DNA from: Pontiellaceae bacterium B1224
GTDB taxonomy: Bacteria; Verrucomicrobiota; Kiritimatiellia; Kiritimatiellales; Pontiellaceae
DNA: 64,000 bases
Direction of reading: 5' to 3'
Assembly (NCBI GenBank): GCA_029432815.1
Contig: JAROBA010000003.1
Coordinates: forward strand, 1 to 64,000
The notes beneath the pieces are model-generated. The model saw only the letters and a list, made by a program, of their open reading frames with translations, had not been told where the DNA came from and made no database searches. Shown here one piece after another: positions 8,386-16,655 of this stretch (position 1 is the stretch's first letter; each line of letters opens with the position of its first letter). The translations under genes and the position numbers were made by a program.

Positions 8386-8711
8386 TCCATCCTGCTTTCG
8401 TTTGAAGAGCAGAGATAGAACCACATAATCCCGACGGGGAAAAGCCTCATCGAAAGGTTGCTTCCAAAGATTGGAAGATTATTGGCTTTGACAGCAGTTG
8501 ATGTTTTCCAATGATTGGAAAGGGTTGATTTTTTTGCAAATTGATAGATAAACGGGATGTTCGAGTGGATTCGGTAGGCTGAAAAAAACGAAATTCATGG
8601 CGAAATGCAGTAAACATGATAATTCTAAGCATGTTTTTTGACGTTTTGTTATTGAGTACTGGTTCGCTCCTATTTACATTTCACGCATTCTTAACCAGAG
8701 GAAGTATCAAT
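8386..8711. other. divergent intergenic region nfo / aceE with two palindromes
   Basis: This 326-base spacer holds the start regions of nfo (minus) and aceE (plus). It contains two exact copies of TTCCA-N5-TGGAA at 8462-8476 and 8506-8520, 44 bases apart, both more than 190 bases upstream of aceE. I see no clear -35/-10 pair. An open frame runs in from 8616 to aceE, but its first 32 codons have no ribosome site. Confidence 0.5.
8462..8520. repeat. two copies of the TTCCA-N5-TGGAA palindrome
   Basis: TTCCAAAGATTGGAA (8462-8476) and TTCCAATGATTGGAA (8506-8520). Both have perfect 6-bp arms TTCCAA/TTGGAA around a 3-base centre. They are members of the window-wide family described in the findings. 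Confidence 0.9.
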
Positions 8712-11360
8712 ATGGAACCAAGTAATCCGAATACTGAGAATATCGATTATGATAAACAGGACTGGCTCGATGCATTGGATGAAATGCTTGAAAATGAAGG
8801 GCCGGAACGCGTTAAGGATATTCTCCACGATCTCCAGGTAAATGCATTTCGCAAAGGTGTGCGACTGCCTTTTTCTGCAAACACCCCCTATATCAACACC
8901 ATTCCGCTGGAAGAACAGCCGGCCTATCCGGGCGACCGCGAAATGGAACGCCGCATTAAGTCGCTGATCCGCTGGAACGCCATGGCCATGGTGGTGAAAG
9001 CCAACCGCGAAGAAGACGGAATCGGCGGTCATATTTCCTCGTACCAATCGATTGCCACTATGTATGAGGTGGGTTTCAACCACTTTTTCCGCGGTCGCAC
9101 CGAAGATTTTCCGGGCGACCTCGTTTATTTTCAAGGTCACTCCTCGCCGGGGGTCTACGCGCGCGCTTACCTTGAAGGGCGTCTGACCGACGAACATCTT
9201 AAAAACTTCCGGCACGAGCTGCACGATACGCCCGGCCTTTCATCCTATCCGCATCCGTGGCTGATGCCCGACTTCTGGCAGTTCCCGACCGTATCTATGG
9301 GACTCGGCCCGATTACCGCCATTTATCACGCGCGTTATATTAAATATCTGGAAGACCGCGGACTCCGCGAACCGACCGATCAGCAGGTATACGCCTTCCT
9401 CGGCGACGGCGAAACCGATGAACCCGAATCGCTCGGCGCCCTCAAACTGGCTTCCCGTGAAAAGCTCGACAACCTCACCTTTGTGGTCAACTGCAACCTG
9501 CAGCGCCTCGATGGACCGGTCAGTGGTAACGGTAAAATTATCCAGGAATTGGAAGCCGCCTTCCGCGGCGCCGGTTGGAACGTGATTAAAGTGATCTGGG
9601 GCGATAGCTGGGATCCGTTGCTTGAAAATGACGAAGACGGCTTGCTGGTCAAACGCATGGGCGAAGTCGTTGACGGGCAGTATCAGAAATACACGGTAGA
9701 AGATGCCGACTATGTCCGTGAACATTTCTTCAACTCACCGGAACTCAAAAAGCTCGTAGAACATCTGTCCGATTCAGAGCTCAAACGCATGCGCCGCGGC
9801 GGCCACGATCCGGCCAAGGTGTATGCCGCCTATAAAGCCGCGCAGGAAACCAAAGGACGCCCAACGGTGATTCTTTCCAAAACGGTTAAAGGCTATGGTC
9901 TTGGAACGGCCGGGGAAGGGCAGAACATCACGCACTCCCAGAAAAAGATGGGCGAAGATTCGCTGCGTGAATTCCGCACCCGTTTCGGTCTGCCGATTTC
10001 CGATGAGGATATCGACAGCGTACCATTCTACCGCCCACCGGAAGACAGCCCGGAAATGCAATATCTGAAAGCCCGCCGCTCAGCGCTTGGCGGACACGTT
10101 CCAACGCGTCTGACAAACTTTACGCCGGTCGAAATGCCGGCCGATAAAATATTCCAGGAATTCGACAGCGGTTCTGAGCGCCCGGTTTCCACTACGATGG
10201 TTTTTGTCCGCGTGCTTTCAAAGCTGCTGTCCGATAAAAATATCGGCAAACTGATTGTTCCGATCGTCCCCGACGAAGCACGTACCTTCGGTATGGATGC
10301 ACTTTTCCGCCAGGTTGGAATTTATGCACACTCCGGCCAGCAGTATGAACCGGTCGATAAAGACAACCTGCTCTACTATAAGGAAGAGAAAGACGGTCAG
10401 ATTCTCGAAGAGGGCATCACCGAAGCCGGCGCATTCTCCTCGTTTGTTGCTGCGGGTACGGCCTATGCCAACCACAACATCAACACCATTCCGTTCTATA
10501 CCTACTATTCCATGTTCGGCTTCCAGCGTATTGGCGATTCCGCCTGGCTGGCGGGCGATTCCCGCTGTAAGGGCTTCCTGATGGGCGCCACCGCCGGTCG
10601 TACCACGCTGGCCGGCGAAGGACTGCAGCATCAGGACGGGCACGGACTCGTGCTGGCGCTGACCATTCCGAACCTGGTGGCGTACGATCCGGCCTATGCC
10701 TACGAGCTGGCGATTATCATCAAAGACGGCATCCGCCGTATGTATGTGGATAACGAACAGATCTTCTACTACATCACGCTGATGAACGCCAACTACGAGC
10801 AGCCGGCCATGCCGGAAGGTGCCGAAGAAGGTATCCTGAAAGGAATGTATAAGTTCCAATCATCGGAAAAAGCACAGGCGCAGATTCTCGGCTCCGGCGC
10901 CATCATGCCGGAGGCCGTCAAGGCCGCTGAACAGCTGAAAAAGAAATATAAAATCGAAACCAATGTGTGGTCGGTAACGAGTTACAAAAACCTGATCAAC
11001 GATGTGCTCGATGCAGATCGTGAAAAGGTGCGTAACGGGAATGAGGTAACGCCATATATTACCGAATGTCTCGCTGGAGAAACCGGTCCGGTGATTGCCG
11101 CTTCTGACTATATGAAGCTGCTGCCGACCTCGCTCTCGCAGGCGGTTCCGGGAGGTATTGTTGCGCTCGGTACCGATGGCTTCGGTCGTTCCGATGGCCG
11201 CCGTGCACTGCGTAAACATTTCGAAGTGGATGCCGATGCCATCACGTGGACGGTTCTGTCGACGTTGGCGGCCAAGGGTGAATTTGATAAAAAGAAACTG
11301 GATAAGGCCCGTAAGGATCTGGGCATCGATTCCGCCAAACCGAATCCGTTAGGAGAATAG
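8712..11360 (+). CDS. aceE: pyruvate dehydrogenase E1 component (homodimeric type)
   Basis: An 882-residue protein, close to the 887 of E. coli AceE. It decarboxylates pyruvate with thiamine diphosphate and passes the acetyl group to the lipoyl arm of E2. Motifs include GGHISSYQSIATMYEVGFNH (about 98-117), the thiamine-diphosphate site GDGETDEPES...NCNLQRLDGPV (about 232-275), and the transketolase-like Pyr domain with EGLQHQDGHG (about 637-646). The start at 8712 is chosen because GAGGAAG lies 8 bases upstream. aceF follows after 4 bases, so the two are co-transcribed and probably translationally coupled. No E3 (lpd) gene lies nearby. One one-mismatch palindrome occurs at 9540 and another at 10854. 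Confidence 0.97.
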   Translation: MEPSNPNTENIDYDKQDWLDALDEMLENEGPERVKDILHDLQVNAFRKGVRLPFSANTPYINTIPLEEQPAYPGDREMERRIKSLIRWNAMAMVVKANREEDGIGGHISSYQSIATMYEVGFNHFFRGRTEDFPGDLVYFQGHSSPGVYARAYLEGRLTDEHLKNFRHELHDTPGLSSYPHPWLMPDFWQFPTVSMGLGPITAIYHARYIKYLEDRGLREPTDQQVYAFLGDGETDEPESLGALKLASREKLDNLTFVVNCNLQRLDGPVSGNGKIIQELEAAFRGAGWNVIKVIWGDSWDPLLENDEDGLLVKRMGEVVDGQYQKYTVEDADYVREHFFNSPELKKLVEHLSDSELKRMRRGGHDPAKVYAAYKAAQETKGRPTVILSKTVKGYGLGTAGEGQNITHSQKKMGEDSLREFRTRFGLPISDEDIDSVPFYRPPEDSPEMQYLKARRSALGGHVPTRLTNFTPVEMPADKIFQEFDSGSERPVSTTMVFVRVLSKLLSDKNIGKLIVPIVPDEARTFGMDALFRQVGIYAHSGQQYEPVDKDNLLYYKEEKDGQILEEGITEAGAFSSFVAAGTAYANHNINTIPFYTYYSMFGFQRIGDSAWLAGDSRCKGFLMGATAGRTTLAGEGLQHQDGHGLVLALTIPNLVAYDPAYAYELAIIIKDGIRRMYVDNEQIFYYITLMNANYEQPAMPEGAEEGILKGMYKFQSSEKAQAQILGSGAIMPEAVKAAEQLKKKYKIETNVWSVTSYKNLINDVLDADREKVRNGNEVTPYITECLAGETGPVIAASDYMKLLPTSLSQAVPGGIVALGTDGFGRSDGRRALRKHFEVDADAITWTVLSTLAAKGEFDKKKLDKARKDLGIDSAKPNPLGE

Positions 11361-11364
11361 AATC

Positions 11365-12966
11365 ATGGCACTTGAATTTAAGCTTCCAGAGCTTGGAGAA
11401 AATATTGAATCCGGCGATGTAATCAACGTATTGGTTGCGGTCGGTGACGTTGTGACCGAAGGCCAGTCCCTCATCGAAATTGAAGCGGGAAAAGCCAGCA
11501 TGGAAATTCCGTCCCCGGCGGCGGGTACCATCAGCGCCATTCATGTTGCGCAAGGCGACACCATTGAAGTCGGCCAGCTGGCATTCAGCATCGATGACGG
11601 TGCATCTGCTCCTGCCGAACCGGCTGAAGAGAAGGAAGCACCGAAGGCAGAAGAAGCCGAAGCCCCCGCTCCTGAAGCGGCACCGGCTCCGTCCGCACCC
11701 GCAGCTGCGGGTGAAACGGTTGAATATAAACTTCCAGACCTTGGAGAAAATATTGAATCCGGCGACGTCATCAACGTACTGGTTGCCGAAGGCGACAGTG
11801 TGACCGAAGGGCAGTCGATGCTGGAAATTGAAGCCGGAAAAGCAAGCATGGAAATTCCTTCGCCTGTGGCCGGCACGATTTCAAAGGTTCACGTTGCGCA
11901 GGGCGATACTGTGGCTGTAGGCCAATTAGCCTTTACGATTGAATCAACCGGATCTGCTGCTCCGGCGGCCCCGGCAGCCCCTGCAGAAAAGCCGGCACCG
12001 GCATCTGCGGCCCCCGCCGCCCCCCCGGCCGCGTCGCGTGAGCCGGAACAGCCTGTTGTGGTTGCTCCGCCGCCGGCTCCCGCGCCGGAACCGGCCAAGC
12101 CGGTTCGCCCGGCGAATGCGGTTTCCGCAGCACCGAACGTGCGCCGCCTGGCTCGAGAGCTCGGTGTGGATATTCATCAGGTCAAGCCTTCGCGCGAAGG
12201 CGGTCGCATCAGTATGGAAGACGTGAAGAACCATGCGAAAGGTACCATCGAAAGCGGAGGTGGCGGCGGAAGCCGTCCGAGCGTTCAGGGGGCAACGCGG
12301 GTTGAAAAAATGTCCGCCATCCGCAAAGCAACCATGAACCACATGACGCATTGCTGGACCACTATCCCGCACGTTACGCAGCAGGACTGGGCGGACATCA
12401 CGCACATCGATATGCTCCGTAAGCAGTTTGCCAAAAAGGCCGAAGTGCATGGGGCCAAGCTGACCGTTACCGCGATTCTTGTTAAAGTGGTTGCGTCGGC
12501 GCTGAAAGCATTCCCGAACTTTAACTGCAGTATCGATACGGATAACGCGGAAATCATCTACAAGGATTTCTACAATATCGGCATTGCGGTTGATACCGAG
12601 AAGGGACTGATGGTTCCGGTCATCCGCGATGCGGATCAGAAAAATATGATTCAGCTTGCGCAGGACCTTGGTGGCATTGCCGCCAAAGCCCGCGAAGGTA
12701 AGATCGGTCTGGCGGATATGCAGGGGGGGACCTTCACGATCACCAATCTCGGTGGCATCGGCGGAACATTCTTTACCCCGATCGTCAATTCGCCGGAAGT
12801 GGCGATCCTCGGAGTGGGTCGTGCTGTGAAAGAAGGAGACAAGCTGCGCATGCCGCTGTCGCTTTCCTACGACCATCGCATCATCGACGGAGCCGATGGA
12901 GCCCGCTTCCTGCGTTGGATTGTGGAAGCGCTCGAAGAGCCGCTTTTGCTCGCCCTCGAAGGATAA
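11365..12966 (+). CDS. aceF: pyruvate dehydrogenase E2, dihydrolipoamide acetyltransferase
   Basis: A 533-residue E2 subunit that carries acetyl groups from E1 to CoA. Domains: lipoyl domain 1 (about 1-75), Ala/Pro-rich linker, lipoyl domain 2 (about 118-192), a second Ala/Pro linker, the E1/E3-binding domain (about 253-290, NVRRLARELGVD...GGRISMEDV), and the catalytic CAT domain (about 310-533) with the active-site YDHRIIDGADG near the end. Each lipoyl lysine sits in EAGKASMEIPSP, where the usual residue before Lys is Asp and here is Gly. The two lipoyl domains are near-identical at DNA level, including a one-mismatch palindrome in each (11384, 11732). A hairpin with a T-tract follows at 13044-13073. 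Confidence 0.96.
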   Translation: MALEFKLPELGENIESGDVINVLVAVGDVVTEGQSLIEIEAGKASMEIPSPAAGTISAIHVAQGDTIEVGQLAFSIDDGASAPAEPAEEKEAPKAEEAEAPAPEAAPAPSAPAAAGETVEYKLPDLGENIESGDVINVLVAEGDSVTEGQSMLEIEAGKASMEIPSPVAGTISKVHVAQGDTVAVGQLAFTIESTGSAAPAAPAAPAEKPAPASAAPAAPPAASREPEQPVVVAPPPAPAPEPAKPVRPANAVSAAPNVRRLARELGVDIHQVKPSREGGRISMEDVKNHAKGTIESGGGGGSRPSVQGATRVEKMSAIRKATMNHMTHCWTTIPHVTQQDWADITHIDMLRKQFAKKAEVHGAKLTVTAILVKVVASALKAFPNFNCSIDTDNAEIIYKDFYNIGIAVDTEKGLMVPVIRDADQKNMIQLAQDLGGIAAKAREGKIGLADMQGGTFTITNLGGIGGTFFTPIVNSPEVAILGVGRAVKEGDKLRMPLSLSYDHRIIDGADGARFLRWIVEALEEPLLLALEG

Positions 12967-12972
12967 TTCCAA

Positions 12973-13040
12973 CACGAAGGCAGGAAGGTCTCAAAGTTTA
13001 CGAACTGCGGATCTTGGTGCACTTAGTGTCTTAGTGTTTA
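12973..13040. repeat. dispersed imperfect inverted repeat ('cacgaagg / cttagtgtcttagtg' type)
   Basis: The spacer after aceF holds purine-rich 'cacgaaggcaggaagg' on the left and pyrimidine-rich 'cttggtgcacttagtgtc' and 'ttagtgttt' on the right, roughly complementary to one another. A related element sits between the two halves of the oligopeptide operon at about 25408-25505. Small MITE- or REP-like repeats of this kind are common in PVC genomes. Confidence 0.5.
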
Positions 13041-13043
13041 ATT

Positions 13044-13073
13044 ATGGCCATGGATTCAACCATGGCCATTTTT
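13044..13073 (+). terminator. perfect 10-bp hairpin plus T5 over the start of the next gene
   Basis: ATGGCCATGG (13044-13053), loop ATTCAA, CCATGGCCAT (13060-13069), then TTTT (13070-13073). It looks like an intrinsic terminator for aceEF, yet its left arm begins with the ATG of the DnaQ-like gene and its right arm contains that gene's second in-frame ATG (13062). It may instead control translation of that gene. Confidence 0.6.
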
Positions 13074-13643
13074 AATGCCCGTATCACGGTGCTGGACTAC
13101 GAAACCACCGGTTCGGTGCGGGGCTTTCCGACCGAACCGTGGCAGATCGGTATAGTTACACTGGATGGCGGAAAGGTGGATCCGGACACCATGTATGAAA
13201 GTCTCCTGCGAGTGGAGGCCAATCGGCCGTTTAATCCGCATGCGCCCGGACGTCATGCTTTGTTGCGCGATGAAATTGCCGTCGCTCCGACACCACAGGA
13301 GCTCTGGCTTCAGGTTCGGTCCCGCCTGACCGAGTTCCCGCTATGCGCCCACAATGTTGGAACCGAGAAAAAGTTTATTCGGTTGATGGCGCCGATGCAT
13401 CAGTTCGGGATCTGGATTGATACACTTCGCATTGCTCGCAAGGTGTGGCCGGGCTGTGCGTCGTATGCGCTGGATGACCTGATTGTTATGCTGGACCTCA
13501 AGCCGGAGATCGATGCGCTGTGTGACGGGAAAGAGGCTCACGACGCGCTTTATGATGCTGTGGCATCAGCCAAACTATTGGAGCACCTGCTCGCCCAGCC
13601 GGGGTGGGGCGAGGTTGCTGTTGATCAACTGGCAGGGATGTAG
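13044..13643 (+). CDS. DnaQ-like 3'-5' exonuclease (DEDDh)
   Basis: A 199-residue exonuclease of the DNA polymerase III epsilon / DnaQ superfamily. Exo I is L-D-Y-E-T-T-G (about residues 16-22), Exo II is in LCAHNVGTEKKFI (about 99-111), and the Exo III His is in EAHDALYDA (about 164-172), giving a DEDDh active site. It lacks polymerase-binding extensions, so it may be a stand-alone repair or RNA-processing nuclease. No Shine-Dalgarno is visible. Both possible ATGs (13044 and 13062) lie inside a perfect hairpin, so expression may be low or regulated. A dispersed repeat follows the stop codon. Confidence 0.8.
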   Translation: MAMDSTMAIFNARITVLDYETTGSVRGFPTEPWQIGIVTLDGGKVDPDTMYESLLRVEANRPFNPHAPGRHALLRDEIAVAPTPQELWLQVRSRLTEFPLCAHNVGTEKKFIRLMAPMHQFGIWIDTLRIARKVWPGCASYALDDLIVMLDLKPEIDALCDGKEAHDALYDAVASAKLLEHLLAQPGWGEVAVDQLAGM

Positions 13644-13697
13644 GTTGGGCCGGCTGTCCCAGCCGTCCGCGGCTTGCTGAGGACAGCAAGCCCTACC
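13641..13697. repeat. dispersed inverted repeat overlapping the aroG-type stop codon
   Basis: It runs from 'taggttgggccggctg' to 'gacagcaagccctacc'; the ends are complementary (gtaGGGC / GCCCtac), with internal G/C-rich arms. It fills the gap between two convergent genes and supplies the last codons and TAG of the DAHP synthase gene. It resembles the 'gtagggc...gccctac' repeats seen at 17546-17642 and 18187-18316, but only at its ends. Confidence 0.5.
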
Positions 13698-14718
13698 CTA
13701 AGAGCATCTTCTCTGTGGTTTCCCAGTCGATGCACTGATCGGTGATGGACAGGCCGTATTTCAAATCGCCGGAAATCTTCTGATTACCTTCTTCAATGAA
13801 GCTTTCAATCATCACGCCGGTAATCGGGCAGTCGTCCTTGGCGCGTTGTTCAAGGATGCTTTCCCACACCTTGACCTGATTTTGGGCCACTTTGCTGGCA
13901 TTCGCATGCGAACAGTCCACCATCAACGATTTTTCAAGGCCGGCGGCTTCCAGTTTGCAGGCCGCGTAGGTGACTTCCGGATATTGGAAATTAGGCTGTT
14001 TGCCCCCGCGCAGTACCAGATGGGTGTTCGGGTTGCCGGAGGTTTTCACCATGGCGGAATGACCATCCTGGTCAATCCCGAGAAAACTGTGCGCGTTGCT
14101 GGCGGACTCAATGGCGTTGATGGCAATTTCAATATTTCCGTCGGTGGCATTCTTGAAGCCGACCGGCATGGAGAGCCCGCTGGACATTTCGCGATGCGTC
14201 TGCGATTCCGTGGTACGGGCGCCGATGGCAGACCAGCTGACCAGATCGGCTGTGTATTGCGGAACGATCGGGTCCAAAAATTCGGTCGCGATCGGAAGGC
14301 CGAGCTTGGCGATATCCAGCAACAGTTTACGGGCGGCATAAAGGCCGTGTTCCATATCGCAGGAATTATCCAGTTTTGGATCGTTAATGAATCCCTTCCA
14401 GCCAATCGTGGTTCGCGGTTTTTCAAAATAGACGCGCATCACAATAAAGTAACGGTCTTTTACCTGTTCTGCGATAGCTGCCAGACGCTTGGCATAGTCC
14501 AGCGCTGCTTCAGGATCGTGGATGGAGCAGGGGCCGATCACGATCAGCAGGCGGTCATCACGCAGGTGGATGATATCACGGACGGTATCGCGGTCGGCCA
14601 GCACTTTGTTGGTCAGCTCAATGCCCAGCGGCAGCTCTTCTTTGAGCTTGGCCGGGGTGACCAGCTTCTTCAGTTCTTTTACGCGCAAATCTTCAGTCAG
14701 ATGGATGTCATTAGTCAT
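13693..14718 (-). CDS. aroG: 3-deoxy-7-phosphoheptulonate synthase, class I (AroF/G/H type)
   Basis: A 341-residue enzyme joining phosphoenolpyruvate and erythrose 4-phosphate in the first step of the shikimate pathway. Family motifs are all present: IGPCSIHDPEAALDYA (about 60-75), VYFEKPRTTIGWKG (about 97-110), AIGARTTESQTHREMSSGLSMPVGFKN (about 165-191) and the metal site VDCSHANASK (about 270). The N-terminal segment is the type that makes E. coli paralogues sensitive to Tyr, Phe or Trp, but I cannot tell which effector applies. Its C-terminus (MLLG) is encoded at the edge of a dispersed repeat. A degenerate palindrome lies at 13975. Which of aroF, aroG or aroH is the nearest relative is not certain. 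Confidence 0.93.
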   Translation of the reverse strand: MTNDIHLTEDLRVKELKKLVTPAKLKEELPLGIELTNKVLADRDTVRDIIHLRDDRLLIVIGPCSIHDPEAALDYAKRLAAIAEQVKDRYFIVMRVYFEKPRTTIGWKGFINDPKLDNSCDMEHGLYAARKLLLDIAKLGLPIATEFLDPIVPQYTADLVSWSAIGARTTESQTHREMSSGLSMPVGFKNATDGNIEIAINAIESASNAHSFLGIDQDGHSAMVKTSGNPNTHLVLRGGKQPNFQYPEVTYAACKLEAAGLEKSLMVDCSHANASKVAQNQVKVWESILEQRAKDDCPITGVMIESFIEEGNQKISGDLKYGLSITDQCIDWETTEKMLLG

Positions 14719-14744
14719 AAGGGGGCGGAATTAACCAGATTGCT

Positions 14745-16511
14745 TCAGTTTTTGGAAGTATCTTCTTGTTTGCTTTTTATGATGCGTTCCTGCCGGTCAC
14801 GCAGGATTTCCTTATTGGTCCAGACGCCGTAAGGATCTCGATAGGGAAGGCCGCGCGTGGTTTCGCGGATCATTTTTATTTCATGGTCCGGTAACGGAAT
14901 TGGAATGTCCTTTTCCTGCATGGCGGCGATGGTTCCGCCGCGCTGCCGTCCAACCGGATCGGTTTCGCCCACAAAGAAGCCGGCCTCCATCAAACCCGCG
15001 CGAACCGGGATCGCAGCGCAGTAGGTCAGCAGGACGGCGTCCGGTTTCATAACCGCTTTCAGCTTTCGAAAGAAATCAACCGTCCAGAGCTCGCTGTTGC
15101 GCTGGGTGGAAAAGGCGTCGAGAAAGACGAGGTCGAAGGTGGACGGGTTGAGTTTTGAAATCGTATAGCGCGCATCACCCCACAGAATCTGGATTGCCGA
15201 TTGCCGATTGCTGATTGCCAATTGATTTTCGTAGAGGTCTGACAGAATTTTTTTCCAATCATTGGAATCGGTTTCCAAGGTCTGGATATTTTTCGAGGCA
15301 GCGCCAACGACCCGGCGGTCCATTTCAAGGGCGGTGACCTGAAGATTGTTCGAGGAAGCAGATACAGTTTCCAGCGCAGTAAGGCTGTTGTATCCCAACC
15401 CAAAGCAAACATCCAGTAGTTGGATGTCTCCCAAAGTCAGCCGTTCTTTCAGTCTTCCTGGTACCAGATATTTTTCTTCGGCTTCCAGTCTTGCCCCGGC
15501 AGGTGTGTGGTAATGCTCTTTGTAGTCTTCATTCCAAAAAGTTACAGACCCATCTTCAGTCTCAACTGTTTTTAGATTTCCCTCAGTCTGCCCATCTCTC
15601 GGTCGCCCCCTCTCAAAAAGATCCCCTTGCCGCCATTCACGACAGGTCATTTGCTGAATGACATAATCCTTAAACTGGCCTTTAGCCATATGCCATCTGG
15701 GAGCAATCAGTTCTTCGTCCAGTGTGTCGGTGGTGAGCCGCATGATTGGGATGTTCGGCGGCATACGGCGGATGAAGTCCATCAGATGTTCGGCAAAATC
15801 TTGCTCCATTAATACGGGCAGAGGAGTGAGAGCATGCTCCAATGCGAGTGTGGTTCCTCTTTCAATATGCAGGTTATGGATCTTAACGGCGTCAATTGGG
15901 AGGGCGGCCAGCGTGTCGGCGGTTTGCTGAAAGTCCTCGGCGGTTTCGCCGGGCAGGCCGAGAATGGCGTGTGCCGCGACTTTGATTCCAAGCTCGTGCA
16001 GTTTTTTAATGGCTTCTGCGCTGGAGGCCCAGTCGTGACCGCGGTTAATCCGATCGAGCGTACGGTCGTGAACGGTTTGCACGCCCAGCTCCACCCAGAC
16101 CTCGATATGTTTGTTCAGCTCTACCAGAAAGTCGTAGGCCTGTGGAGTCAGGCAGTCCGGGCGGGTGCCGATACTGACGGCGGTAAAATCGAATGCATCC
16201 AATAAGGCCAGATATTTCGGTTGCTGGTTTTTTCCGAAGGTTGCGGAATAGGCCTGAATGTAGGCCATGTATTTCTTGGCGCCATAGCGATCCCGAGCAA
16301 AGCGGATCGCATCCTTCATTTGCTCTTCAACCGAGGATGCGCCGATGGTCTGTACGGCGGCGGAACCGCGCACGTTACAGAACGTGCACCCGCCGGAACC
16401 ATCGAGTTCCCGGTTTGGACAGCCCGTATTAAAATCGATCGGCACACGAAAGAGCGCATCACCATAGCGCTCCTTCATGTAGTCTTTGTATTGGAGATAG
16501 GGTTTCTTCAC
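14745..16511 (-). CDS. fusion: TIGR01212/YhcC-YtqA radical SAM protein + MnmC-type methyltransferase
   Basis: A 588-residue two-domain protein. Residues about 1-300 are a radical SAM enzyme of the YhcC/YtqA family related to Elp3: the cluster motif is C-x10-C-x2-C (CPNRELDGSGGCTFC, about 31-45), followed by ELGVQT and ILGLPGETAEDF. After a charged linker (about 305-325), residues about 326-555 form a class I methyltransferase of the MnmC(M)/DUF752 type: FWNEDYKEHYHTPAG, the SAM loop DVCFGLGYNS, FLDAFSTQRNSELW and TYCAAIPVRAGLMEAGF. MnmC(M) methylates nm5U34 in tRNA, so the fusion suggests that the radical SAM half acts on wobble uridine too. Residues about 428-440 are encoded by a dispersed repeat. 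One exact palindrome lies at 15253. Confidence 0.85.
   Translation of the reverse strand: MKKPYLQYKDYMKERYGDALFRVPIDFNTGCPNRELDGSGGCTFCNVRGSAAVQTIGASSVEEQMKDAIRFARDRYGAKKYMAYIQAYSATFGKNQQPKYLALLDAFDFTAVSIGTRPDCLTPQAYDFLVELNKHIEVWVELGVQTVHDRTLDRINRGHDWASSAEAIKKLHELGIKVAAHAILGLPGETAEDFQQTADTLAALPIDAVKIHNLHIERGTTLALEHALTPLPVLMEQDFAEHLMDFIRRMPPNIPIMRLTTDTLDEELIAPRWHMAKGQFKDYVIQQMTCREWRQGDLFERGRPRDGQTEGNLKTVETEDGSVTFWNEDYKEHYHTPAGARLEAEEKYLVPGRLKERLTLGDIQLLDVCFGLGYNSLTALETVSASSNNLQVTALEMDRRVVGAASKNIQTLETDSNDWKKILSDLYENQLAISNRQSAIQILWGDARYTISKLNPSTFDLVFLDAFSTQRNSELWTVDFFRKLKAVMKPDAVLLTYCAAIPVRAGLMEAGFFVGETDPVGRQRGGTIAAMQEKDIPIPLPDHEIKMIRETTRGLPYRDPYGVWTNKEILRDRQERIIKSKQEDTSKN
15189..15229. repeat. 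dispersed 'attgccgattgctgattg' repeat inside a coding region
   Basis: A short iterated stretch, attgccgattgccgattgc and then tgattgccaattg, lies in frame within the methyltransferase half of the fusion gene and encodes the low-complexity peptide NQLAISNRQSAIQ. Related sequence occurs near 3016 and around 23140. Confidence 0.6.
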
Positions 16512-16655
16512 GGCGGCGTATCATGCCGGTTCGCTAGTGAACGTCAAGGCGCATCAGATGGAGAAGGCACGGGATGAATGCCCTTGTTTTTCAGTGCCCG
16601 TAGAATTATATTTTGAACTCGTGCGGAGCGCATTTGATGAATGTGAGGTAGTGGT

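Noticed and set aside
7507-8418. 303-codon open frame opposite nfo
   Set aside because: Antisense shadow; nfo has all its metal-binding motifs on the minus strand.
8638-8666. TTGACG at 8638 as -35 of an aceE promoter
   Set aside because: No acceptable -10 box 16-18 bases downstream.
8616-8711. 32-codon N-terminal extension of aceE
   Set aside because: Hydrophobic, unlike AceE proteins, and the ribosome site lies before 8712.
11944-12975. 343-codon open frame opposite aceF
   Set aside because: It mirrors the codon bias of aceF, has no ribosome site, and gives low-complexity Arg/Gly/His sequence; aceF itself is unmistakable.
13846-14832. 328-codon open frame opposite the DAHP synthase gene
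   Set aside because: Antisense shadow of a conserved enzyme gene, no recognisable domain or ribosome site.
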